A stretch of 64,000 nt of DNA from Fibrobacter sp. Its GTDB lineage: Bacteria > Fibrobacterota > Fibrobacteria > Fibrobacterales > Fibrobacteraceae. The stretch lies in NCBI GenBank assembly GCA_017965445.1, contig JAGCPZ010000058.1, forward strand, positions 22,949-86,948, written 5' to 3'. The position numbers were made by a program, and so were the translations under genes. The notes beneath the pieces are model-generated. The model was not told the origin of the DNA. It was given only the letters and a program-made list of their open reading frames with translations, and ran no database searches. Numbering within the stretch: position 1 is the first letter of the stretch; each line of letters begins with the position of its first letter. Below, in pieces: positions 8,837-18,200 of the stretch.

Positions 8837-8950
8837 GCGTTAGGGATGGAAGCCCGCAAGGGTTAGGACTCGCGTAGCGAGGCTTAACGAACAGCGAGCA
8901 AGCGAGCTGATAGCGCGACAGCCCGACCCGGCGTAAGCCGGGGAACGCCC
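8837..8950 (+). repeat. highly structured intergenic element upstream of parC
   Basis: This GC-rich stretch can fold as a multi-branched RNA or palindromic DNA element. The ends GCGTT (8837-8841) and AACGC (8944-8948) pair. Internal hairpins include CTCGC-GTA-GCGAG (8869-8881) and CCCGGC-GTAA-GCCGGG (8927-8942). No reading frame or known RNA family fits. Base composition differs sharply from the AT-rich flanks. I take it as a REP-like or dispersed palindromic repeat; a structured RNA is the alternative. Confidence 0.5.
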
Positions 8951-9013
8951 TATTTTTGCCCTAATGAGCACTAAATTTTTTCTTCGCGGGAAAATTTTAC
9001 TACATTTCGAGCC

Positions 9014-11554
9014 ATGAATCAAGAAACACCCGATACTACTCTAGGTTTATCTAACGTCAATCACCTAGAACGACTTTACGATGGTTGGTTCCTCGATTAC
9101 GCCAGCTATGTGATTTTGGACCGTGCGGTCCCATATTTTGAAGATGGCCTGAAGCCTGTTCAGCGCCGTATTTTGCATTCCATGTTCGAAAACCACGATG
9201 GTCGTTACCAGAAGGTGGCAACGATTGTCGGTCGAACGATGGCTTACCACCCGCATGGCGATGCGTCCATTGGCGATGCTCTTGTGGGCCTCGGCCAGAA
9301 GAATTTGCTCATCGACACCCAGGGTAACTGGGGCAACCCTTACACGGGCGACCGCGCTGCCGCACCCCGTTATATCGAAGGCCGCCTCACGCCGTTCGCT
9401 GTCGATGTCGTGTTCAACCCCGAAACGACGGAATGGATCCCGAGTTACGATGGCCGTAGCGAAGAACCGGTCACGCTCCCAGTCAAGTTTCCGCTGCTTT
9501 TGGCTCAGGGCGTCGACGGTATCGCAGTCGGTCTCTCGACTTCCATCCTCCCCCACAACTTCCGCGAACTCTGCGAGGCTAGCATTGCCTGCCTGCGCGG
9601 CAAGAAGTTTACGCTTTACCCGGATTTTTTCACGGGCGGCATCATCGACGTGACCGACTACAACGACGGTCAACGCGGGGGCAAGGTCAAGGTCCGCGCA
9701 AAGATCGAGAAGGTCGATAACAAGACGCTCGCGATTCGCGAAATCCCGTACGGCACCACGACGGTGAGCCTTATCGAAAGCATCGTGAAGGCAAACGACA
9801 AGGGCAAAATCAAGATCAAGCACGTGGATGACAACACGAGTCAGGGCGTCGAAATTCTCGTGCACTTGCAGCCGGGGACGGACCCGCAGGTGGCCATCGA
9901 TGCTCTCTACGCCTTTACGGACTGCGAAAAGTCGCTTTCTCCGTGCACTTGCGTCATTATCGACAAGCACCCGAAATTTGTCGGTGTTTCTGACATTTTG
10001 AAGCTCAACACGGAACACACCGTGAAGCTTTTGGAATGGGAACTCGCCAACGAGCTCAAGCACCTCGAAGACAAGTGGCACATGACCACGCTCGAAAAAA
10101 TATTCATCGAGAAAGAAGTCTATGAGGTTATCAAGAAGGCGAAGGACCGTGAACAAATTATTAGCCTCGTTCGCGAAGGCCTCACGCCGTACCTCAAGCG
10201 TCTGCACCGCAAGGAGGTTACAGACGAAGAAATTGGCAAGCTCATCGAAATCCCGATCCGCCGTATAAGCCATTACGACCGCGAAAAGGCCGACCAGCTT
10301 TTAAAGGAACTGGAAGAAAGCATTGCGACTTGCAAGTACAACCAGGAACACATTATCGATTACGCCGTGAACCACTTCAAGAACATCTTGAAGAAGTACG
10401 GCGAAGGCAAGGAACGCCGCACGCAGATTGCCGAATTCGGTAAGGTGAACGCCGTGCACGTGGCTCTTGCAAACCAGAAACTTTACGTGAACCGCAAGGA
10501 AGGTTTCGTAGGCACGGGCATGAAGAAGGAAGAATACCTCTTCGACGTGTCGGAATACGATGACCTGATTGTGTTCAAGGCCGACGGCAGCTACAAGATT
10601 GTGAAAGTCAGCGACAAGGACTTTGTCGGTAAGGACATCATTCTCGTTGAAAAGTTCAACAAGGACGACGAACGCCATATTTACAACGTCATCCACCAGG
10701 ACGGCAAGGACGGCTACGCTTATATCAAGCGTTTCAACGTCGGCGGCGTGACTCGCGACAAGGATTACTACATGGGCAAGAACAAGCCCGGTAGCAAGAT
10801 TCTTTACATGTCGAGCAACTTAAACGGCGAAGCCGAAGTCGTCGAAGTTATCTTGAAGCCGCGTCCGCGTATCAAGCTGAATTTTGAAGTCGATTTTAGC
10901 GAAGTCGAAGTCAAGGGACGTGGCGCCATTGGCAACATCGTTTCTAAGTACCCGATTAAGACGGTCAAGAGGCTGCGCAAGGGCGTTTCGACACTTGGTG
11001 CAAGAGTGCTTTACTTCGATGCTCCGAGCGGAATCGTCTCGACACAGAAGAAGGGCGATTGCCTCGGTGAATTTGGCGAAAACGATAAGCTCCTGATTAT
11101 CAAGCAAGACGGTAGCGCCCGCGTGCACAACATGGCAGACCCGATTCTCGTGGGTTCGAACATCAAGTATCTGCACAAGTACGACCCCGCACAGGTCTTT
11201 ACGGTGCTCTACTTCGAAGGCTCGAATTTCAACTACATGGTCAAGCGTTTCAACCTCGAAGGTTGCCCCATGACGACGGAATTCAGCGTGGTTTCCGACC
11301 ACAAGGACACGAAGCTCATCGAGCTCTTTGCAACTGATGACGCACGCGAACTGATGGAATACCAGGTCGGTCGCGAAGTCCAGAAGGAAGAACTCGACTT
11401 GACGGAAATTGCGGAAGTCAAGGGCTACAAGGCTCTCGGCAGCAAGTTCACCGCCAAGAAGATCAAGCGCGTGAGCCGCATTTCGCCGGCGGACCCGTTC
11501 AGCGACGGGAGCGGTGAAAGCGACAGCGAACTCGAAGAACCGAGTTTGTTCTAG
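9014..11554 (+). CDS. parC: DNA topoisomerase IV subunit A (ParC, GyrA/ParC family)
   Basis: The 846-residue protein is a type IIA topoisomerase cleavage subunit. The breakage-reunion domain spans about residues 15-450, with YASYVILDRAVPYFEDGLKP, the HPHGD motif and the catalytic Tyr in AAPRYIE. A C-terminal beta-pinwheel region follows. The sequence pattern (ERLYDGWFLDYASYVI) is that of the Bacteroidetes-type ParC rather than GyrA, and no GyrA-box (QRRGGKG) is evident. The charged tail ends SELEEPSLF. The partner parE is not in the window. There is no strong ribosome site before the ATG at 9014. Confidence 0.85.
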   Translation: MNQETPDTTLGLSNVNHLERLYDGWFLDYASYVILDRAVPYFEDGLKPVQRRILHSMFENHDGRYQKVATIVGRTMAYHPHGDASIGDALVGLGQKNLLIDTQGNWGNPYTGDRAAAPRYIEGRLTPFAVDVVFNPETTEWIPSYDGRSEEPVTLPVKFPLLLAQGVDGIAVGLSTSILPHNFRELCEASIACLRGKKFTLYPDFFTGGIIDVTDYNDGQRGGKVKVRAKIEKVDNKTLAIREIPYGTTTVSLIESIVKANDKGKIKIKHVDDNTSQGVEILVHLQPGTDPQVAIDALYAFTDCEKSLSPCTCVIIDKHPKFVGVSDILKLNTEHTVKLLEWELANELKHLEDKWHMTTLEKIFIEKEVYEVIKKAKDREQIISLVREGLTPYLKRLHRKEVTDEEIGKLIEIPIRRISHYDREKADQLLKELEESIATCKYNQEHIIDYAVNHFKNILKKYGEGKERRTQIAEFGKVNAVHVALANQKLYVNRKEGFVGTGMKKEEYLFDVSEYDDLIVFKADGSYKIVKVSDKDFVGKDIILVEKFNKDDERHIYNVIHQDGKDGYAYIKRFNVGGVTRDKDYYMGKNKPGSKILYMSSNLNGEAEVVEVILKPRPRIKLNFEVDFSEVEVKGRGAIGNIVSKYPIKTVKRLRKGVSTLGARVLYFDAPSGIVSTQKKGDCLGEFGENDKLLIIKQDGSARVHNMADPILVGSNIKYLHKYDPAQVFTVLYFEGSNFNYMVKRFNLEGCPMTTEFSVVSDHKDTKLIELFATDDARELMEYQVGREVQKEELDLTEIAEVKGYKALGSKFTAKKIKRVSRISPADPFSDGSGESDSELEEPSLF

Positions 11555-11562
11555 GGAATTCA

Positions 11563-11727
11563 TGGATCCTTCGCAACGCTCAGGATGACAACGGAATGGT
11601 AAGCTGTCATCCCGAATGCAATGAGGGATCCAGTTAAATTAATAACTGTGACTGGATTCTTCGAGGCCTACGGCCTCTCAGAATGACGAAGCCCCAAAAG
11701 GAGGCCCCGGAATAAATCCGGGGTGAC
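11563..11727. repeat. cluster of dispersed palindromic repeats (GGATCCTTCG...CAGGATGAC type)
   Basis: Three related units stand side by side. The first is GGATCCTTCG...CAGGATGAC (11565-11591). The second runs in the opposite sense (GTCATCCCGA...GGGATCC, 11606-11632). The third is GGATTCTTCGAGGCC...CAGAATGAC (11653-11684). A CCCCGG-AATAAAT-CCGGGG hairpin follows near 11704-11722. Similar units occur at 20561-20596, around 60370 and inside hrpA. Confidence 0.75.
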
Positions 11728-11732
11728 AGTAT

Positions 11733-11765
11733 AAAAAAACAGGCCAGTGGTGAGCCGGTCTTTTT
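11733..11765. terminator. probable bidirectional terminator
   Basis: An A-tract (11733-11739), stem AGGCC/GGTCT with one G-T pair, and a T-tract (11760-11765) form a terminator usable from both sides. It lies between parC and the convergent gene at 11787. Confidence 0.55.
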
Positions 11766-11786
11766 GCATTTAAGAAAATACGTTAT

Positions 11787-12425
11787 TTAAAATTTTGAAT
11801 CACTAAAATCTCGATCAATCCATCCGAAAGAAACTTTCAGATAAAAACGTGGACCCCTTTTAAGTTCGTATGTATCCGTAACCACATAAGCATACGATGC
11901 AGAAACTCTTAAGAGCACTAAATTGACGTTCAAATCGGCATGTGGCCTGAAATAAAACCTACGACCGGGACTAAAAGCAAACCAGTCCATCTTGTAGCCC
12001 ACACTCACCGATACAGGAACCCAACCCTTCCAAAAGAAATATTCCACCGTCGGATTCAATAAGAAAAGCGATCCAAAAAAAACGTTCATCAGAACATCAT
12101 CATCGCGGTGACCTTCACCACGCAACACAACAAACGGAAGGAAAGCAAAAGAAACAAACGAGTTTATTCCTGATACTCTATGGTCAAAATGACTCGTATC
12201 ACTTCTATCCGAAATCATGTGGTAACTAAAAACATCAGCATTCAGATAAAGATTTTTCCCAACCGGAATTCCCCCTTCCAAGGTCATACTTAAATCTTCA
12301 TTATAAACCGCTTTATCATTGACATGAGCAGTCCATCCCGTACCTTCACCTCCAAAAAAAAAGCCATCAGCAAAAGCATGGGAACAGAAGAACACCAAAC
12401 AACATAGAACCACTATTCGATGCAT
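11787..12425 (-). CDS. hypothetical outer-membrane beta-barrel-like protein
   Basis: A cleavable signal peptide (MHRIVVLCCLVFFCSHAFA) is followed by about 190 residues of alternating aromatic and polar residues ending in KVSFGWIDRDF, typical of small outer-membrane barrels. No named family is recognised. It lies downstream of ftsE on the same strand with a 36-bp gap and may be cotranscribed. Confidence 0.6.
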   Translation of the reverse strand: MHRIVVLCCLVFFCSHAFADGFFFGGEGTGWTAHVNDKAVYNEDLSMTLEGGIPVGKNLYLNADVFSYHMISDRSDTSHFDHRVSGINSFVSFAFLPFVVLRGEGHRDDDVLMNVFFGSLFLLNPTVEYFFWKGWVPVSVSVGYKMDWFAFSPGRRFYFRPHADLNVNLVLLRVSASYAYVVTDTYELKRGPRFYLKVSFGWIDRDFSDSKF

Positions 12426-12461
12426 AAATCATACCCTCCAAAATTTCCACACAAGATACTG

Positions 12462-13151
12462 TTAAAGAATATCTCTGTTCAAAAGTTCGCCGTGGCTGAG
12501 TTCCAAACGGCGGAAGGGGCTGTTCAGATAGAAGTCCGGGTTATGCGTTGCCATGAGGATGGTCGTTCCGCGGGCGTTGATTTCCTTGAAGATGCAGAAC
12601 ACTTCTTCGGCGTTTTTCGGGTCCAAGTTACCAGTCGGTTCGTCCGCCAAAAGCAAATACGGGTTGTGCACCATCGCACGGGCAATCGCCACGCGTTGTT
12701 GCTCACCGCCCGAAAGCGTATAAGGCATCGCAAAGCGCTTTTGCGTAATCCCCACAAGCGCAAGCGCGTCAAAGACAGCCGAATTAATCTTGTTGCTCGG
12801 AGTCCCCACAATGCGGAGCGCAAGCGCCACGTTTTCAAAAACGTTCCGGTCCGGCAAAAGTTTAAAGTCCTGGAAAATAATCCCCATCTTACGACGGAGC
12901 GCCTGGATTCTATCGTCCGGAGTGTTCTTGCTATCGTACAAAACGTTGTCCGAAAACTTGACCATCACCTGGCCACCGCGTTCATCGTCCGGGCGTTCGT
13001 CCATATAAATGAGTTTGAGCACCGTCGATTTTCCAGCACCGGAATGCCCCGTCAAGAAAACAAACTCGCCTTTGTTTATACGGAAGGTGACGTTGTTCAA
13101 CGCCTTCCAGTTGGCTTCGTAAGATTTCGTGACATGGGTGAAATGAATCAT
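12462..13151 (-). CDS. ftsE: cell-division ATP-binding protein FtsE
   Basis: The 229-residue ABC ATPase has Walker A (GHSGAGKST), the Q-loop (IIFQDFKLL), the signature LSGGEQQR and Walker B ([12 protein letters not shown]). The sequence [20 protein letters not shown] and the [17 protein letters not shown] region are characteristic of FtsE. FtsE powers FtsX to activate septal peptidoglycan hydrolases. ftsX is not adjacent here, which is unusual: the upstream genes are SurA-like chaperones, one base away, and the downstream gene is a barrel-like protein. Confidence 0.88.
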   Translation of the reverse strand: MIHFTHVTKSYEANWKALNNVTFRINKGEFVFLTGHSGAGKSTVLKLIYMDERPDDERGGQVMVKFSDNVLYDSKNTPDDRIQALRRKMGIIFQDFKLLPDRNVFENVALALRIVGTPSNKINSAVFDALALVGITQKRFAMPYTLSGGEQQRVAIARAMVHNPYLLLADEPTGNLDPKNAEEVFCIFKEINARGTTILMATHNPDFYLNSPFRRLELSHGELLNRDIL

Positions 13152-13152
13152 A

Positions 13153-14436
13153 TTATTCCGTCATTCTGATTTCGACGAGAACTTCCTTGCGCCATTTCTT
13201 GATGAGCTTTTCGAGCTTTTCGTTTTCCAAATGCGTCGCCGCCATCATCTCAATCTTGCCGTAATCTTCTTCGAGCGTAAGTTCGCGGACCTGGCGAGAA
13301 TCGTCCAAGCGGAACAAGTGATAAGCCCCATCAATCAAGACCGGCTCCGAAATTTCACCGACATTCAAGTTCGCGACAGGATCGACATAAGCGGGTTCCA
13401 TTTCATTGCGCTGGAACCAGCCGAGCAAACCGCCCTGGAAGTTGCTGGACTTGTCCTCGCTATAGGTCTTTGCGGCGGCAGCAAACTGTTCCTTGCTCTT
13501 GATACTTTTACGGAGAGAATCGGCGAGAGCAACAACAGCCGCAGTATCCTTTGATGTCGGAATCGTACGCAAGAGAATTTGTGCAGAACGGACACCGTCT
13601 TCTTTACGGCCAAGCACGCGGGCAATGTGCCAGCCCAAGTCCGTCTTGACCGGAGTCGATGCATAATGGCCGTTTTTCAAACGTTCAATAGCCTTTTCAA
13701 AAGCCGGGTCCAAAAGACCACGCTTGAAATAACCGAGGTCTCCCCCCTTGGCGGCAGTACTATCCTGCGAATGGTTCTTGGCCAAAAGTTCAAAACTGAT
13801 TCCAAGGTTCAAACTATCAATCAACGACTCGGCCACATGCTTCACGGAATCCACAATCATGGAATCCGGCTTCACCGGAATCTGGATGTGGCTCAGCAAT
13901 ACGCAGTTGAACTGGCGCGGCAGGGAATCCTTGTAATCCTTGTAGAAAAGGTCCACCTCTTTTTTCGTCGGGTGGATCGAGCCCACATGGAGCTGACGCA
14001 CGCGGGAAATTTCCATGTGGTTGCGAATTTGCTTGCCAAGCTGCTCGCGGTACTGGATCATCGAAAGTCCAAGCTGCGCACGCACCGCCTTTTCGAGAGT
14101 CGCCATGTCAATCTTCTGGCTTGCTGCAATGGACTGGAGATGCGCCGTCACGCGCTGGTCCACTTCGGATTCCGTAATAACGATGGAATCGCGGTCGATG
14201 CGGCTGAGCAAAACTTTTTCTTCAATCATGCGGTCCAGCACAGCTTCTTTCTGCTGCTGTTCAGTCATGTTCGCTGCTTCGGGCGTATCCTGAAACCTGT
14301 AAAGGTTGTTCATGAATTCCGAACGCATAATCGGCTTGCCATCCACGACAGCCGCAATGCCTTCCATCAACACGGGTTCGGCAAAGCAGGCGACAGACAG
14401 AGCAAAAACAAGAGAGGCAATTCGATTACTAATCAT
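13153..14436 (-). CDS. SurA-like periplasmic peptidyl-prolyl isomerase (two parvulin domains)
   Basis: A signal peptide (SLVFALSVACFAEP) precedes an N-terminal SurA chaperone domain (VVDGKPIMRSEF...MIEEKVLLSR). Two rotamase (PpiC) domains follow at about residues 175-275 (LLSHIQIPV, GGDLGYFKRG) and 280-385 (AQILLRTIP, GGLLGWFQRN). It should assist folding of outer-membrane proteins in the periplasm. The ATG overlaps the stop of the upstream lipoprotein by one base (TAATG), and ftsE follows one base after its own stop, so the three form an operon. Confidence 0.88.
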   Translation of the reverse strand: MISNRIASLVFALSVACFAEPVLMEGIAAVVDGKPIMRSEFMNNLYRFQDTPEAANMTEQQQKEAVLDRMIEEKVLLSRIDRDSIVITESEVDQRVTAHLQSIAASQKIDMATLEKAVRAQLGLSMIQYREQLGKQIRNHMEISRVRQLHVGSIHPTKKEVDLFYKDYKDSLPRQFNCVLLSHIQIPVKPDSMIVDSVKHVAESLIDSLNLGISFELLAKNHSQDSTAAKGGDLGYFKRGLLDPAFEKAIERLKNGHYASTPVKTDLGWHIARVLGRKEDGVRSAQILLRTIPTSKDTAAVVALADSLRKSIKSKEQFAAAAKTYSEDKSSNFQGGLLGWFQRNEMEPAYVDPVANLNVGEISEPVLIDGAYHLFRLDDSRQVRELTLEEDYGKIEMMAATHLENEKLEKLIKKWRKEVLVEIRMTE

Positions 14437-15239
14437 TATTTTTCCTTTTCGCTAAGAACATTCATCTTCGTAATTATGGGAATACCCGTTTTCCATTCGT
14501 CCTTGAGTCGTTTCAAGACCACATTCTGATGTTCCACCCAAGCCCGCATAGAAACATCTTCAATGACTTCGTCGAGCGGTCGAGCATCGGCGGAATCCAA
14601 ACGGCTTGTCACAATGGCAATTTTGGCAGCGCCATCGCAAACCTTCATCGGTGAAATGCGACCCACCACGGCACGTCTAATCGAAGGAATCATGCACGGA
14701 TCCGGTGTTTTATCGACACCATCAAATTCCCTCATGCGCTTAATCAAACGATGGTTAGGCGGAATAGACTCAAACTTGGTATTCTTGAATTCCTTGTAAT
14801 AAATAACTGCAGACTTCCAGTCGGCAAAAGAAAGAATGGCGCCGGAGACCGAGGTTTTACCGTTCAAGTACAAATTTTGGTTTTTATTATAAAAGTCAAT
14901 TTTTTCGCCATCGCTCACCAACATCGTATCAAGGAACGTCTGCATGTAGTAATCGGCCACGATTTTCCGCTTTGTGCGTTCCAGCACGCGAACAAGCGTC
15001 GAATCCTTCAATATACCGTTTTTCACGGCCTGTTGGTAAATAAGTTCTTCGTCAATCCAACGTTGCAAAAACAAGATACGTTCGTTATCGCCCCAAGAAT
15101 CCCAATCTGGAGCATACGTGTATATCTCCGACTGGTGCAACTTGGAATCACCCACCGTAACGATGACGGGGTCTTTTGTCTTGCAAGCGGCCAAAAACAC
15201 CAGACAGAAGGCAAGAAATATACGGATAAGAGATTTCAT
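14436..15239 (-). CDS. lipoprotein with SurA-N-like chaperone domain
   Basis: The start at 15239 (MKSLIRIFLAF) puts the lipobox FLAACK directly after the signal; the open frame reaches back to 15290 but would overlap hrpA. The region VIVTVGDSKLHQSEI...RWIDEELIYQQAVKNG matches the SurA/PrsA N-terminal pattern, but no parvulin domain is evident. With the adjacent PPIase it probably forms an outer-membrane-protein folding pair. The stop overlaps the next ATG. Confidence 0.75.
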   Translation of the reverse strand: MKSLIRIFLAFCLVFLAACKTKDPVIVTVGDSKLHQSEIYTYAPDWDSWGDNERILFLQRWIDEELIYQQAVKNGILKDSTLVRVLERTKRKIVADYYMQTFLDTMLVSDGEKIDFYNKNQNLYLNGKTSVSGAILSFADWKSAVIYYKEFKNTKFESIPPNHRLIKRMREFDGVDKTPDPCMIPSIRRAVVGRISPMKVCDGAAKIAIVTSRLDSADARPLDEVIEDVSMRAWVEHQNVVLKRLKDEWKTGIPIITKMNVLSEKEK

Positions 15240-15276
15240 TGCGACAAATTTAGAAAATTCGAGGCCAAGAAAGTAG

Positions 15277-18200
15277 TTAAAGCCTTCCAAAACGGCCTTT
15301 CAACCTCGCCAAATCGTCTTCTTCCACGACATCCTCAGCGTCGTTGCCCTTGCGCTTGTACCGCAAAATTTCAAAGTCCTCAAGCAAGGCCTTCGCTTGA
15401 AGATACAAATCGGCATATTCATCGTTATCAGTCGGGGTGCGGTCAATTTTTCCAAGGAGTTCACGAGCATTTTTGAGTTCGTGATCCTTAAGGTAACGGG
15501 CCTTCAAGTACGGGCGGAAAAATTCGCGGAGAGTATTGGCAGAACGGTTTGATTTATCGCGAGACGGGTCCATATTGAGTATAGCATGAGAATCGCCAGT
15601 GCCGTCCTGCGGTAAAGTCATATCTAAAGCATCCGCAACGGAAAGCAATCTTTCAAACAAAGTAGATTCTTTTTGGTATGCGGAGTGAACCGTTATTATT
15701 ATTTTATTTCGGATTAGAGGTTTTCCGCTCACATTACGCATGTTTACGCTAAAATCTTTAAGCAGGTTCCAGCATTTCACAAACGCATCTGCTCCAACGA
15801 GCCCTGCCTCGTAGGTTGCACGAACAAGCGAAAGGCGGATTTCTTCGTCTTCGCTGCGGGCATTCGCTGCTAGACTCTTGAAGTCGCGAATCTTTTTGCC
15901 ACGCGAGAATTCCAGCCCCGTAAAACGGACGCAGCGGTTGGCGTCAAGAGCATCGGCGGCAAGCGATTTTGCCACCCAAATTTTCAGCACCGTTTCAAAG
16001 CCATCGGAATAAAGCCCGCCCGTTTCGAGCATGTTCAAACGGTCGGCAATAAGCTGCTTCTTGTCTTCGGCCACTTGTACTTTGCTGTTTTCCAGACGTT
16101 TGCGGAACCCTTGCCAAAAACGAGATTCTTCAGCGTCCATCAACGCAGATTCACCGAGACGCCAGCCAAAGCGCATATCTTCGAGCGGAAAATCTATACC
16201 AAACGTAACCACAGCCGGACGCACCGCAAGGAACATGCGATAAGATCCCCATTCTGGGCTTATTTCAAGTTTGTACGGTTCTGAAAATCCAGGTTTCGAA
16301 ACCACCAAATGCAATCGCAAATGATTTTCCTTATCTGGATTTACAGTCGGAACATCGATACTTGCGCCATTTGCGCCAGAGCGGATTTCCTTCGTATTCG
16401 AAAGGACTTCGTAAAGGAGCAACAGCGGAGCCTTATGCGGGAAGTTTTCGAGCGCAGCGTAAAATTCATCGTCAATAACAGTTCGCTTGGCTTCCAGCGA
16501 TTTCTTGACTGTTTTCGGCATTTCACGAATCACAGATTCAATCATCCATTCGCGCCACTGCGAAATGGACATCGCGAATTTCGCCGGAGAAATCTCTGTC
16601 AAAAGTTCATAAGGCAAGTTGAGCGTGATGCCGTCGCAATCGCGAGTCGCGTCAAAGACCATTTCTCCAACGACAACGCGGTCGCCAATGCGGAAATGCT
16701 CGATGGAGCCGCCGAGCTGCGGAACAGGGGCATTTCCACGCTTGTCAATCCCGACTTGATCGGGATTCTCCTTTCTTTGCCGAGAAGGCGATTCCGGGAC
16801 GATGCTCGGAATGACAATACGGTTCGAGAATCCGCTGTCACCCATCGCTGCAACACTCACGCCATTTCCGTTCATCGAAATCCAGTAGGCTTCATCGAAT
16901 TTGAGGAATTGGTCGGTGTGCTCGCGAATGTAATCCTTGAGCGTTTTGATAGAATTGACTTTACCTGCAATTCGCGTGTAGTATTCCACAAGCGCATCTT
17001 CGCTTGGTGCAAGCCCAAACTGACGCTTACGTGCTTCCAGCGCATGGAGATTTTCGACAACACGGTCGTTATGCGTCATGAACGGGAAAGGTCGTGCCAC
17101 CTCGCCCATCACCACCGCTTCGCGCCAGAAAATCTGGGCGCAATCCTCGGGATTCACGCGGGCGTAATCGATACGATGACCACGGCTAATCACAAGCCCT
17201 CTAAAGCTCACTTCTTCAACGGCTTCCACAAAACCGCGTTCCTTATTCCACGTGGGTTCAAACCAGCGACGCGTACAGAACTGTTCCGCCACCTGCATAA
17301 TCCATTCCGGCTTGATTTCAGCAGCTTTCGTGAGGAAAATGCGGCTAGTTTCGCGGACTTCGGCACTGAAAAGCCACTCCACGCTTTTCGCATAAAGGTC
17401 GCTACCCGGGAAAACATGGGTTTCGCGTCCGCTCACCAAACGATAACAACCATTTTCGATATCGCGGTGCGCCACCCCGCCCAAGAATCCCGAAAGGAGC
17501 GCTATGTGCAAATTGTCGCGATGGAACGAATCAAATGGACAAATTTTATTTTCGAATTTTACATCGAGAATACGGCTGAACTGTTCGTACAAATCCACCC
17601 ATTCGCGCAAGCGCAAAAAGTGCATGCTGTTCTTGTCGCAGAACTTACGGAGTTTATTCCAAGACTTACCATCCCATTCATCGCAGAACGCATTCCACAT
17701 CGCAACATAAACGAGAAAATCGCTCTTGTGACCGCAGAATTTACGGTGCAGCTGACGGATGCGAGTGCGTTCAGGTTCATCGTTCGGCACCACACGCGGA
17801 TCTTGGATGCTAAGCGCCGAGCACACGATAAGCGCAGGCTGCAACACGCCTGATTCACGGGCACGGAGCAATACCGCCGAAAGCGAAACGTCCATCGGGA
17901 GCCGCGTCATTTCGCGACCGAGCTTTGTCACATGGCCGCTGGAATTGTCCGCCGTGAGCGCACCCAGTTCAAACAACGTCTTATAAGCGCCACGGAATGC
18001 CGAATGCGGTGGCGACTGCAAGAACGGGAAGTTTTCCATTTCGAGGCCAAGGCTTCGCAACTGCAACACGACATTCGCCAAATTGCTTCGGCGAATTTCA
18101 GGCTCCGTAAATTCATCGCGGGCTTCAAAATTCTCGGGAGAATAAAGACGAATGCACACGCCGGGCTTCACGCGCCCCGCGCGTCCAGTGCGCTGCCGCG

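Noticed and set aside
9065..10273. 402-residue frame on the minus strand inside parC
   Set aside because: It lies fully antisense to a conserved gene, has no ribosome site and no domain; it reflects the codon bias of the parC strand.
16309..17853. 514-residue plus-strand frame inside hrpA
   Set aside because: Antisense shadow; rich in Arg, His and Phe as expected from the complement of GC-biased codons, and no recognisable family.
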